Source: PALSA-1006 sp964532405
GTDB lineage: Bacteria; Pseudomonadota; Gammaproteobacteria; Burkholderiales; Gallionellaceae
DNA length: 20,932 nt
Direction: 5' to 3'
Assembly: GCA_964532405.1 (NCBI GenBank)
Contig: CAZHIC010000037.1
Span: 1 to 20,932, forward strand
Shown: in pieces, positions 7,500-15,988 of the stretch
How the letters are laid out: each line of letters begins with the position of its first letter
How positions within the stretch are numbered: position 1 is the first letter of the stretch
The notes under the pieces: generated by a model
Seen by the model: only the letters and a program-made list of their open reading frames with translations
The model's database searches: none
What the model was told of the DNA's origin: nothing
Program-made: the position numbers and the translations under genes

Positions 7500-8159
7500 C
7501 TAAGGTAACTTGCCTGCCGCGACCATGCGGTTGAACAGGATGCTCGGCGATATCCATACGATGAGATCGTCAAATGCGGGGGTGAAATCGTGGCTGACAA
7601 AGCTGGTATTTGCATTTGAATTTTCCGCTTCATCATTGTCGCTGCTCGCTACAATTTGTGTGCCCTGTGGGGTATAGGCACCATATCCATTCGTGCCGTG
7701 AGAAACAAAGACTGCGGGAATGCTGGTCGCAACATTGCTGCCTGTTGTTGTGGTTTTAATGGTCAGGCTTCCAGTTGACGTCAGTGCGAAATTCGATGCG
7801 ATAAAAGAATTTGTGGCTGAGTAGGTGAAACGCCGACCCCATGCATCTGTTTCGCTGGTGCCTAGTGTTACCCAAGGTATGACTCCTGTTGTTAGCGTGC
7901 TGTCAGACACGCCCGCGCTGGCAGTAGCAGTCACGGCAGATGCAGACGCGGGATAGGGAAGGCGTCCGTTGACGATGGCATATCCGATCAGGGCATCTTT
8001 GATGTCATTCATTTGCTTGCGTGTTTCATTTCCGCGTTGCTGTTCGATCTGCCCGGATAGGGTGGGCAGCAATCCGGCAAGCAGCAGACCGACAATGGCC
8101 AATACGATGGACATTTCCAGCAATGAAAATCCGGCTTGTGGCTGTCTGTTCATGCTCAT
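7500..8159 (-). CDS. Prepilin-like protein with a type IV leader
   Basis: The 219-residue protein starts with a short basic leader and a textbook prepilin peptidase site, QAG/FSLLEMSIVLAIVGLLLAG, with glycine at -1, phenylalanine at +1 and glutamate at +5. It is therefore predicted to be cleaved, methylated and built into a pilus or pseudopilus. The globular part carries DALIGYAIVNGRLPYP, IPWVTLG and DAWGRRFTYSA. These mark a family of prepilin-like proteins common in betaproteobacteria, and related marks occur in the next gene upstream. The middle is rich in Thr, Ser and Ala. It is the last gene of the operon and overlaps the stop of the preceding gene by 4 nt. A minor pilin or tip role is likely; the exact MSHA counterpart is uncertain. 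Confidence 0.85.
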   Translation of the reverse strand: MSMNRQPQAGFSLLEMSIVLAIVGLLLAGLLPTLSGQIEQQRGNETRKQMNDIKDALIGYAIVNGRLPYPASASAVTATASAGVSDSTLTTGVIPWVTLGTSETDAWGRRFTYSATNSFIASNFALTSTGSLTIKTTTTGSNVATSIPAVFVSHGTNGYGAYTPQGTQIVASSDNDEAENSNANTSFVSHDFTPAFDDLIVWISPSILFNRMVAAGKLP

Positions 8160-9559
8160 TGGAAAATTACGGTGTCGTTGAATGTCGCCGATACTGCGCT
8201 TTGTGCAAAGGGTGGTGTGCCATTGCTGTTGGGCGCTTCAAGATAATTGCTCAGCGTGCTTTTATTGGCGGGGCGGTTGGTTTGAGTGCCCAGCATTTTT
8301 CCCGCAATGATTACAACGAATTGTTTATCTGCCGTTGCGGAGGGTGGATTGACGCTCAAGCACGCGCTGGTCGCAGCGCAGGCATTGACGGCTGGCGTGG
8401 CTGCGCCTGCAATAGGCTTGTAGGCATCGGCCAGCCCGTAGAACAGCATTTCCCGCCAGTTTTTCCACCAGGTGCTGGGGGTAATGTTGTTGTGAGTATT
8501 GCAGCTCGGCTCCCATTGAAAGTTCATGATGTTGCCGCTATCGCTGTAGCTCTTATTCAAGTTGTCGGGTATGCGTCCAAATAATTGATTGGTGGTGTCC
8601 TGATAAGTTAGGTCAGCAAGTGGCACAGCCCATGGATAGCGGCCGTGATTGTTGTTCGCGTATTCGGCCAAACATAGCTTCACTTCTGCGGCGACACGTT
8701 TTTGGATAGACAGCATGAGGTTGTCTTGGGTGATCACCAGCAGTCGGTCATTGAGAATCAAGCTGTATGAGTTGCTGGCCGCGTCGTAGATTTTGATGCC
8801 GCCTTGAATGAATCCGTCCAGAGAAGACGCGTCGGTAAAATTCTGATTGTCGTGCGCTATAGCGCCGACCGTAGCGATATCCAGATAATTGCTGGCAATA
8901 TTGATTCCGCTGTTGCGGTCTTGGGATGAGCCGCTGCCTTGACGTGTCAGCGCGCCGCCCGGGGCAATGATGACGGCAACCGCGCCCGTGCCGAAAGCTG
9001 CATCCGAGGTGCCGGGAGTGGGGCAGCCGGGCAACCCGTAAGCAACGCATCCGTTATGGATAATGTTGCCGGCGGAATCCCGAACCGTGATGGTGCCCGG
9101 GGTGTCGCTGTTCAGTAATGCGGTATTGCGTGTGTTGTACTTGAAGTTATTGGAAACGGCATACCACAGCCGCTCGCCGCTCGCATCGCGCAAGTCGGGC
9201 AACCCCAATGTCTTCCATGGCAGACGCCCCAGACGCGCCGCTTGTCCGCTGCTGCCCGATGCGTTGCCGCAAGAACTTTCCTGAAGGCCGTCGTTATTGG
9301 TGTCGGGGCAGGGCAAGTCGCCGGGGCGTGGCTGGTTTGAGGCGGAAGATGAGCTGATTTGCACCTTTGCCGCGTAACCTATCAGAGCCTCTTTGGCTTG
9401 CGCCAACGCATCCGCCGTTATTCGGTCACGGGAATTTTGCAGGGCAGCACTGTTCAGCGAGCTAAGCAAAAATGCCGCTGAGCCCAATATCATGATGACC
9501 AGCATCACTATCAGCGCCGCGCCGTTTTGCCTGCGTAGCGCGCCGATAACTGGGGTCAT
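8156..9559 (-). CDS. Large PilX/prepilin-like pilus assembly protein
   Basis: The 467-residue protein begins with RRQNGAALIVMLVIMILGSA, a hydrophobic N-terminal helix after a glycine. It resembles PilX-type leaders and lacks the usual glutamate at +5, so processing by prepilin peptidase is possible but not assured. The exported part carries EALIGYA, GDLPCPDTNNDG, GRLPWKTLGLPDL and DASGERLWYAVSN, a larger version of the signature in the neighbouring 219-residue protein. The second half has VKLCLAEYANNNHGRYPWAVPL and W..WREMLFYGLADAY. Several cysteines could form disulfides. The start at 9559 is chosen because its ATG overlaps the upstream stop (ATGA); the frame continues upstream but would overlap the previous gene by over 170 bases. 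A large minor pilin or tip protein is the best guess. Confidence 0.75.
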   Translation of the reverse strand: MTPVIGALRRQNGAALIVMLVIMILGSAAFLLSSLNSAALQNSRDRITADALAQAKEALIGYAAKVQISSSSASNQPRPGDLPCPDTNNDGLQESSCGNASGSSGQAARLGRLPWKTLGLPDLRDASGERLWYAVSNNFKYNTRNTALLNSDTPGTITVRDSAGNIIHNGCVAYGLPGCPTPGTSDAAFGTGAVAVIIAPGGALTRQGSGSSQDRNSGINIASNYLDIATVGAIAHDNQNFTDASSLDGFIQGGIKIYDAASNSYSLILNDRLLVITQDNLMLSIQKRVAAEVKLCLAEYANNNHGRYPWAVPLADLTYQDTTNQLFGRIPDNLNKSYSDSGNIMNFQWEPSCNTHNNITPSTWWKNWREMLFYGLADAYKPIAGAATPAVNACAATSACLSVNPPSATADKQFVVIIAGKMLGTQTNRPANKSTLSNYLEAPNSNGTPPFAQSAVSATFNDTVIFQ

Positions 9560-9945
9560 GGCAGCTTTGTAGCTGATGTAATTTGCGATTCGGATTCTGC
9601 CGATACGGGATTGTCCAGTGCAAAGTGCTGACCCACTTTGAGCTCCACGGGTTTGTTCTTTCCCGGCACAACAACCGAGGTTTTGTCCGGGTCGCTGCCG
9701 GAGGCGCTTTTCTGTGCCTTGCCGTTGACCCACACGATACGGCTACCATCGCTGCGCTGAATGACGCCATTTACAGTGATGACAGACTGTTCGCCGCCGC
9801 CATTTTCGGCTTGCTGAACTTTGAATGCCTGCTCAAGTTGGCTGCGTTCAGCCGGGGTAAAGAACAGGCGGCCAAGCTCGCTGGCCTGAGCGGATGGCAT
9901 CAGGCCAACGGCTGCAAGCAAAGCGAGGCTTGGCAACGGCCTCAT
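9556..9945 (-). CDS. Small exported pilus biogenesis protein, MshK-like
   Basis: The 129-residue protein has a Sec signal peptide (LALLAAVGLMPSAQA, cleavage near residue 22) followed by LFFTPAERSQLE, ITVNGVIQRSDG..IVWVNG and a short C-terminal domain. It is predicted periplasmic. The ITVNGVI..S.G...VWVNG motif is typical of small proteins in MSHA-type operons annotated as MshK-like, and resembles the HR domain of GspC/PilP proteins that link inner-membrane parts to the secretin. Both ends overlap neighbours by 4 nt (ATGA), so translation is coupled. A PilP-like connector role is inferred from position and size. Confidence 0.65.
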   Translation of the reverse strand: MRPLPSLALLAAVGLMPSAQASELGRLFFTPAERSQLEQAFKVQQAENGGGEQSVITVNGVIQRSDGSRIVWVNGKAQKSASGSDPDKTSVVVPGKNKPVELKVGQHFALDNPVSAESESQITSATKLP

Positions 9946-10553
9946 TGCGCGTTCCTATTTTTCAGGGTGATCCAGCCGCCCGCGCAATCGGCCTTGAGTT
10001 GCGCGCCGATATTCGGGGGTGAGGGAGTCTCTGTCGTGTTGGCGGTTAATGTGCAGTGGTCGACGACGAACCAGCCTTTTAAGTCCGAGCGTAATGCTTC
10101 GAAAAATTCGATCAATTGCATTTCGTGCAGCAGGTCTATTTGCAGGCTCAGCCCGCTCAGGTTGATTTCTAAATCGCCCGTGTTCAGTGTGGGAGTGGGC
10201 ATGTAGGGCTGCTGCGGTGCGATGGTGTATTTGAAATCGATGACGTGATGCTGGCGGCGCAATTTTTCCAGCTCTTCTATCCAGTCCAGGCGCTGCTCGC
10301 CGCCGATGATCCTGCGCTCTACCAGCGATGCATATTCCAAGGCGTAGGTGGACATGTTTTTCAGGTCGCTCCGTGTGGCACTGAGCATGTTGGCTGCTTC
10401 GCTGACTTGTTTTTGTGCCGCTTCACGGGCTTTGAGCGCGGCGGATTTGTATGTGGCGCTCAGCCATATTACGCTGCCGCCAATGGCTACGCTGAGCGTG
10501 AAGGCGAGCAGGCTCCATTTGATATGCGTTAAATCGGATTTGTCGAGGTTCAT
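9942..10553 (-). CDS. Inner-membrane pilus assembly protein, PilO/MshJ-like
   Basis: This 203-residue protein has a short cytoplasmic start, one membrane segment (WSLLAFTLSVAIGGSVIWLSA, about residues 13-33), a coiled-coil stretch (about 35-65) and a periplasmic domain with two-strand/helix character. That is the layout of PilO and MshJ, which form the alignment complex with PilN-type partners beneath the secretin. The start at 10553 is chosen because its ATG overlaps the preceding stop (ATGA); an earlier in-frame start would add 14 non-conserved residues inside the upstream gene. Two cysteines in the C-terminal part (HCTL and DCAGG) could form a disulfide. Family assignment rests mostly on topology and operon position. 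Confidence 0.65.
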   Translation of the reverse strand: MNLDKSDLTHIKWSLLAFTLSVAIGGSVIWLSATYKSAALKAREAAQKQVSEAANMLSATRSDLKNMSTYALEYASLVERRIIGGEQRLDWIEELEKLRRQHHVIDFKYTIAPQQPYMPTPTLNTGDLEINLSGLSLQIDLLHEMQLIEFFEALRSDLKGWFVVDHCTLTANTTETPSPPNIGAQLKADCAGGWITLKNRNAQ

Positions 10554-12040
10554 TCTATTTTCCTCCAGACAAGTTTCAGCGTGAATTGCGCCCATTTCCC
10601 CGGACTCGTTTGCAGGTCATTACTGATGCTTCCTTTGGGGCTGATGTCCAGAGGCGATTTTTGCACGGTGACCGTGTAGCCGTGTCGGGCAAGAGTCTGT
10701 TGAAAGCGCTCCAGATATGCGAGGGCGCTGCGATAGTCGCTGCCGAAATCGAGCAGTTCGCCATCGAGGGTGATGATCTGTGCGGGATAGGCTGATGGCG
10801 CAGCATCGGCTCCGCTGGTCTGCCAAGCGATCTTGCCGGGACGAATGCGCTTGAACTTGTCCAGAACTCCGCTCAGGTCATGCAATATCTCCTCGGGTGG
10901 CGGGAAATATTTTTCGAAATTGCGCATGAGTGTCACCGCTGTTTTCATATCGTTAGCGGGAGTCGTGGTGACGGGGAATCTGCGTTTAATCTCTTCTTTT
11001 TGGCTTGCAAGTTGCGTGGCCTGCTCCATCAAAGGAGCGGCTTCGGATGCATAGTCACGTCCTCGCATAAAGGCAGTGCCGCTCCACAGCGCGCTTGCCA
11101 GCGTGATGATCGCGGCGAGTCCGAACAGCGTCGAACGCAATTGCCACAGCAGGTGGTAATGCGTGTGTATTGAATTTGCATAATGGCTGGAGGGCGGCTT
11201 GCCAGCCAGCAGGCGCAGAAAGAGTGATGTGGCATCAGAATTTGGATGATCTGTTTTGGATTGGCTGTGATCGCCCAGGGTGGTAATGTCCAAGTAGTCG
11301 TAGCGCAACTCGGACGTGTTGTGCAGGACGGCTTCGAGTGCCGCTCTGTCGTTCGCATGGCAAATGATGAGCACATCCAGCGTTTCTCCGTGGGGCGGCA
11401 GGCTTAGGCTATTTAGATAATGTTGCGTGCGCGGTGTTTCGGCTGTGATGGATTCGCAAAACGAACTATTTTCGCTGATCGGGGTCAGCCGCGAAAAATG
11501 CAGGTGTTTTTTGTTGAAATAGGTCTGGCGCAGGCCGGCATGTTTTTCCCACGACAGCAGCAGGATATGCTCGGAGTCGATGTCTTTGATTAACGGGGCG
11601 CTGATGTTGGGCAAAGAATAGATGCCGATGAGCGGAATGCGATGGCTCAGGAGGATGTCCAGCCAGGGAGAGATGTGCCGCGGGTTGGTGAGCGCGGAGA
11701 ACAGCATCGCGTCGTCGCGTCGCCCGTCGGCCCGACGGTGCAGCATTCTGGCTTGGCGGAACAGCGTGTTGCGGTAGTGTTGTTCGAATTTGCGCTCGAT
11801 GAGTTCGCGCCGGTTCTTGCCTGACAAATGCGGGATGAACTCGCGGCGAAAATCCTCTTCGATAACATCCACCAGCAGGTAGGCGGGGGCGCGATGCTGT
11901 TGCAGAAATGCCGAGAATTTTTTGCGCCCGTCGGCGTCGTGGGCGAAGGTGCACGCTGCGGATAATTTTCCTTTATGCCAAGAGCGTGCCTGAAAATGAT
12001 CGGCACTCAGGAAGAGCAAAGTTTTGCGCGCGAGTCTCAT
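10550..12040 (-). CDS. GspL/MshI-like inner-membrane protein (PilM-PilN fusion layout)
   Basis: The 496-residue protein has a cytoplasmic domain of about 300 residues, one membrane segment at about 304-324 (TLFGLAAIITLASALWSGTAF) and a periplasmic domain of about 170 residues with a coiled-coil start. This is the layout of GspL, equivalent to a fused PilM plus PilN. The cytoplasmic part includes LLVDVIEEDFR, RRELIERKFEQHYRNT and a central region with several short hydrophobic strands, but I see no clear actin-like ATP-binding signature. Proteins of this kind recur in betaproteobacterial MSHA-type operons, often unnamed. It starts 7 bases after the platform gene and overlaps the PilO-like gene by 4 nt, supporting a joint PilMNO-type complex. 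The name MshI is a guess by position. Confidence 0.65.
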   Translation of the reverse strand: MRLARKTLLFLSADHFQARSWHKGKLSAACTFAHDADGRKKFSAFLQQHRAPAYLLVDVIEEDFRREFIPHLSGKNRRELIERKFEQHYRNTLFRQARMLHRRADGRRDDAMLFSALTNPRHISPWLDILLSHRIPLIGIYSLPNISAPLIKDIDSEHILLLSWEKHAGLRQTYFNKKHLHFSRLTPISENSSFCESITAETPRTQHYLNSLSLPPHGETLDVLIICHANDRAALEAVLHNTSELRYDYLDITTLGDHSQSKTDHPNSDATSLFLRLLAGKPPSSHYANSIHTHYHLLWQLRSTLFGLAAIITLASALWSGTAFMRGRDYASEAAPLMEQATQLASQKEEIKRRFPVTTTPANDMKTAVTLMRNFEKYFPPPEEILHDLSGVLDKFKRIRPGKIAWQTSGADAAPSAYPAQIITLDGELLDFGSDYRSALAYLERFQQTLARHGYTVTVQKSPLDISPKGSISNDLQTSPGKWAQFTLKLVWRKIE

Positions 12041-12047
12041 GGGCGGC

Positions 12048-13250
12048 TTACATTTTGACCTTGCTGATAATGTCGTAAATCGGCGACAACACCGACAGTA
12101 TCACCCACCCCAGCAGCATGCCGAGAACGATAGTCATGGTCGGCTCGATCATCACTTGTATTTTTTTGATCGAGTCTTTCACGTCGCGATCATAGAAATA
12201 ACTGATGTTGAGCAAGGCTTGATCGAGTTGTCCGGTCGCTTCGCCTACTTTGAGCATACGCACCACCAGCGGCGGAAAGATGCCGGTGTGCTGAAAACTC
12301 TGGGTGAGGTTCTTGCCGGATTCGATTTCGCTCATTACCACTTGCAGGCTTTTTGAGATGACCTGGTTGTTGACGAGATCGCGGGAGTTGGCGATGCAGT
12401 CCAGAATGGTGATGCCGGAGCCGTACATCATGGCGAAGGTGTTGGCGAAACGCGCCAGAATTATCTTGCGCAAAACAGGGCCGGTCGGCCAGATATTTAG
12501 CTTGAAATTATCGACGTGGTATTGCAGGCCGGGATCGAAGATGAGTGCGCCTTTGTATGACCCGAACAAAATAAAGGGGAGCGCAATCAGGAGATACCAG
12601 TAATTGACGAAGAAGGACGAGGTGGCCAGCAGCAGTCGCGTTTGGAAAGGGATTTCTTGCCCCATACCTCGGATGAAGCCGACCAGTTGCGGCACGAGGT
12701 AAATCATCAGAAAGAAAGTGATGGCGATCACCACAGTGCCAACGAAGGCAGGGTAGAGCATCATGTTCTTCGTTTGTGCGGCCAGCTCATCCTGCCATTT
12801 CAACGCCTCGGTGAGGTGTCTGAAGGCATCGGGCAGCTTTCCGCTTGCTTCGCCTGCATGAGTCAGGCTGACGCTGACTTTGTCGAAGGCGTTGGGATGC
12901 TGCGCCATGGCCTGCGATAGATTTTTTCCGTTCTCGATGGACTCTATTAGGTTGGCGATGATCTCGCGGAAAGTGATGTCTTCCATGCTGTCGCGCAGGT
13001 CGGCCAGGCATTCCAGCAGCGGCACGCCCGCGCGCGTGAGCTGGTCGAGATTGAAAAAGAAAGTGATGAGGTCGATGCGCTGGATTTTTGAGCGGACGAA
13101 AAACGACGCGTGTTTTTCTTCCTTTGCACTGATCAAATCGAGACTGCTGCGCTTCAGATGCAAGTCGAGATCAACTTGATTGGCTGCATCCTGTAGGCCT
13201 TGCGTGCGCTTGCCTGCTGCGTCGACTGCTTTGTAGGAATACATGGTCAC
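12048..13250 (-). CDS. mshG: Inner-membrane platform protein MshG/GspF/PilC family
   Basis: GspF-family proteins form the membrane platform that the assembly ATPase turns to extrude pilin. The 400-residue protein has the normal length and the two repeated GspF domains. The first starts near FFFNLDQLTRAGVPLLECL with LSQAMAQHP.AF; the second starts near LARFANTFAMMYGSGITIL with LTQSFQHTGIFPPLVVRML. Three membrane segments lie near 166-190, 213-233 and 370-395. It opens with MYSYKAVDAAGK, typical for the family. Two starts are possible: GTG at 13250, with AAGGGGA about 7 bases upstream, and ATG at 13244. The GTG is kept because of the ribosome site. It follows the ATPase gene by 12 bases. Confidence 0.92.
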   Translation of the reverse strand: MTMYSYKAVDAAGKRTQGLQDAANQVDLDLHLKRSSLDLISAKEEKHASFFVRSKIQRIDLITFFFNLDQLTRAGVPLLECLADLRDSMEDITFREIIANLIESIENGKNLSQAMAQHPNAFDKVSVSLTHAGEASGKLPDAFRHLTEALKWQDELAAQTKNMMLYPAFVGTVVIAITFFLMIYLVPQLVGFIRGMGQEIPFQTRLLLATSSFFVNYWYLLIALPFILFGSYKGALIFDPGLQYHVDNFKLNIWPTGPVLRKIILARFANTFAMMYGSGITILDCIANSRDLVNNQVISKSLQVVMSEIESGKNLTQSFQHTGIFPPLVVRMLKVGEATGQLDQALLNISYFYDRDVKDSIKKIQVMIEPTMTIVLGMLLGWVILSVLSPIYDIISKVKM

Positions 13251-13262
13251 GGTGCATTCCCC

Positions 13263-14969
13263 TTACGTGCGGTCGCTCAGGTCAACCACGCGCGAGACTT
13301 CGGCGATGGAGGTGTGTCCTTCGATGATGCGGCGCATGCCGTCTTGCGCGAGCGGGCGGAATCCTTTTTCCAGCGCGGCATTTTTCAGATCGCGGATGCT
13401 GGCGCGGCGGGAGATGAGATCGTCGATATCACCGTCGATTTTGAATATCTCCATGATCGCGCGCCGCCCTTTGTAGCCTTGGTGATTGCACTGGGCGCAT
13501 CCTGCCGCACGATATAAAGTCGCGCCGTCATCGTGGCCCAGGCCGAGCAGCTTGCGTTCGGCGTTGTCGGGCTGATAGTGCTCTTTGCAATAGGGGCACA
13601 ATATGCGAATCAGGCGTTGCGCAACGACACCGATGATGTTGCCCGCCATGATGTCTGGCTGGATGCCGATATCCAATAAACGCGGTATCGCGCCGATAGC
13701 GGAGTTGGTGTGCAGTGTGGAATAAACCTGGTGTCCGGTCATGGCCGCACGGAAGGCCATTTCGGCGGTGGGATGGTCGCGAATTTCACCCACTAGAATG
13801 ATGTCAGGATCTTGGCGCATCAGGGAGCGGATGCCGCTGGCAAAGTCCAGCTTGGCGGCCTCGTTTACCGAGTTTTGACGGATCAGCGGAATGGGATATT
13901 CCACCGGGTCTTCCAGCGTCATGATGTTCACCGATTCGGTATTGACGTGGCTCAGTATCGAATACAGGGTCGTCGTTTTTCCGCTTCCGGTCGGGCCCGT
14001 CACCAGCACGATACCTTCGGGTTTGGCGATGATGCTTCTAAGTATGGTGAGTGCGCTGTCGTCGAGCCCGAGCCGGTCAATCGGCACGATGCCTTTTTGC
14101 CGATCCAGAATGCGCAGGACGAAATTCTCGCCGTGGGTGGTGGGATGGGAGGCAACGCGAAAATCGATGGGACGCCCGGACAGGCGCAACGAGATACGCC
14201 CGTCCTGCGGCGCGCGCGTCTCCGCGATGTTCATGCCGCTCATGACTTTCATGCGTACGACCATCGCAGGCCAGAAATTTTTGTGCAGGCTGCGCACTTG
14301 GCGCAACACGCCATCCACGCGATAGCGGATGCGCAGAAAGCTGCTTTCGGGTTCAAAGTGGATATCGGAGGCGGCCTGCTGCACGGCTTCGGTGAGCAGT
14401 GCGTCGATCAAGCGCACGACCGGTTGGCTGAATTCGTTGCCACTCTGTTGCAGATTTTGATATTCCATTTCGCCCGGCTCGATCTCGTGCAGGATGCCGT
14501 CGATGGAAAGTTCGAAACCGTAGTGCTGGTCGATTGCGCGCAAAATGTCAGACTCGCTGGCGAGCTGGGTGACGAGATGGTATTCGCCTTTGAGCAGCGC
14601 GCGCACTTGGTCGAGAGCGATAATATTGTCCGGGTCGGCAATGGCCAGCGTCAGGTTTTTATTAGTGGCATCGACCGACAGTGGCAGTAATTGGTAGCGC
14701 CGCGCGATGTCCTGAGGGATGAGGGCAACGGCGGCGGGATCAAGGATGATGCCGGCAAGATCGACGCTTTGCTGCCCCAGATTTTCCGACAGGACATCGC
14801 GGATAGTCGCCTCGGAAAGGAAGCCCAGGCGCACCAGCAGCCGTCCCAAGGGCTGCGGGGATTTGTTTTGTTCTTGCAGCGCGATATGCAGCTGATCTTC
14901 GCTGATTGCGCCTTTTGAGATCAGCAATTGCCCGATAGGTTGATGGGATGATTGACTGGGCTCTGTCAT
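13263..14969 (-). CDS. mshE: Pilus assembly ATPase MshE/GspE/PulE family
   Basis: This 568-residue secretion ATPase powers pilus extension. It has an N-terminal MshEN-type region with two tandem motifs (about residues 10-34 and 39-63), the kind that binds cyclic di-GMP in Vibrio MshE. The motor follows: Walker A GPTGSGKT (325-332), Asp box LEDPVEY (352-358), Walker B ILVGEIRD (391-398), His box TGHQVYSTLHTN (411-422) and a zinc-binding tetracysteine (C458, C461, C491, C494). All catalytic motifs are intact. Its ATG follows the TPR gene stop by two bases. It could equally be called GspE; the secretin and neighbours favour the MSHA branch. Confidence 0.93.
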   Translation of the reverse strand: MTEPSQSSHQPIGQLLISKGAISEDQLHIALQEQNKSPQPLGRLLVRLGFLSEATIRDVLSENLGQQSVDLAGIILDPAAVALIPQDIARRYQLLPLSVDATNKNLTLAIADPDNIIALDQVRALLKGEYHLVTQLASESDILRAIDQHYGFELSIDGILHEIEPGEMEYQNLQQSGNEFSQPVVRLIDALLTEAVQQAASDIHFEPESSFLRIRYRVDGVLRQVRSLHKNFWPAMVVRMKVMSGMNIAETRAPQDGRISLRLSGRPIDFRVASHPTTHGENFVLRILDRQKGIVPIDRLGLDDSALTILRSIIAKPEGIVLVTGPTGSGKTTTLYSILSHVNTESVNIMTLEDPVEYPIPLIRQNSVNEAAKLDFASGIRSLMRQDPDIILVGEIRDHPTAEMAFRAAMTGHQVYSTLHTNSAIGAIPRLLDIGIQPDIMAGNIIGVVAQRLIRILCPYCKEHYQPDNAERKLLGLGHDDGATLYRAAGCAQCNHQGYKGRRAIMEIFKIDGDIDDLISRRASIRDLKNAALEKGFRPLAQDGMRRIIEGHTSIAEVSRVVDLSDRT

Positions 14970-14971
14970 GG

Positions 14972-15988
14972 TTAATTGTCCAGAGCGGTGAGTTCGTTCA
15001 GGCGTTGTTGGGCTTGGGCGCGGTTAAAGCGGGAATGGGTCGTTGTGTCGAATTGCAAGGCTTGCCGATAATATTGTGCGGCGACTTTGCGTTGCCCCAG
15101 ATGATCGAGGCTGATCGCGAGGTTAAAGGCAAATAAAGCATTGTTGGGCTCCATGGTCAGCGCGTTGAAATACGCCTGCTGCGCATCCGACCAACGCGAC
15201 TGCTCGACGTATTGATGTCCCAGTGCAAAATACAAGGCGGCAGAATCCGGTTGTTGCGAGATGAGTTGTTTGAGGCGGCTTTCTTTGCTGGCGGGGTCGC
15301 CGCTGCCCAATGCGGATAGGCCTGCAGAAGCGATAGGGTCGCGTGGGTCGAGCACTAACACTTGCCGGTAATAATGCACGGCGGCGTCATTTTTTCCCTG
15401 TTGCTGGGCAATGACGCCCAAGCCCAGCAATGCGTCGCGGTTATTGGGCGCTTGGGCGAGCGCTTCGCGGTAACGCTGCCATGCGCTAGCGTAATCGTCT
15501 TTTTGGTAGGATTCGTATGCACTCAGCAGAATGGAGTCAATCGAGTCGGCTGCTTGCTGATGCCGGATGCTCAGGGTTTTTTCGTTTGCTGCACTAGCTT
15601 TTGCGAGGTGTGGCACGATCTTTTTGGGGACAGATTTTCGGGCGGTAGCGACGGGTGGCGCGATCTCGGGCGATGGCTCTAATTGAACCTGTGCCGGGGC
15701 GAGCGCCGCAGATGTTTGCGGAGCGCTGGCGGGGTCGCGAGCGACAATGGGCGACACAGGCAGAGAGGCGGTGTCGTGGAAGAAGCGTTGATCGGGCGGG
15801 GTGACTTCAAGGTAAATGTAGTAGCCGCCGCCTGCCGCAAATAGCGCGCCGACGATGAGTGCGATGGGGACGATGCCCGGATGAGGTCGTTTCTTAACGG
15901 AAGCATCTTCAAACCGCATCTCCGGCAGATCGCTTGATTGCGACACAATCTTGCCGGACTTTTTGAGCGCGTCGAGTAACAGGCTCAC
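14972..15988 (-). CDS. Membrane-anchored TPR protein, MshN-like
   Basis: The 338-residue protein starts with a short cytoplasmic tail (SLLLDALKKSG, also seen in GspB-like proteins), one membrane segment at about 39-60, a Pro/Ala-rich linker and four or five tetratricopeptide repeats from about 150 to the end (for example AWQRYREALAQAPNN and AAVHYYRQVLVLDPRD). TPR proteins in this operon position, between the secretin and the ATPase, are called MshN in gammaproteobacteria and probably help assemble the machine. The start is a GTG whose last two bases form part of the secretin stop (GTGA), so translation is coupled. The usual ATPase gene mshM, expected before it, is absent. Confidence 0.75.
   Translation of the reverse strand: MSLLLDALKKSGKIVSQSSDLPEMRFEDASVKKRPHPGIVPIALIVGALFAAGGGYYIYLEVTPPDQRFFHDTASLPVSPIVARDPASAPQTSAALAPAQVQLEPSPEIAPPVATARKSVPKKIVPHLAKASAANEKTLSIRHQQAADSIDSILLSAYESYQKDDYASAWQRYREALAQAPNNRDALLGLGVIAQQQGKNDAAVHYYRQVLVLDPRDPIASAGLSALGSGDPASKESRLKQLISQQPDSAALYFALGHQYVEQSRWSDAQQAYFNALTMEPNNALFAFNLAISLDHLGQRKVAAQYYRQALQFDTTTHSRFNRAQAQQRLNELTALDN

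Noticed and set aside
13812..14690. 292-codon plus-strand reading frame opposite mshE
   Set aside because: The minus strand encodes an intact secretion ATPase with all motifs; this frame has no recognisable domain.
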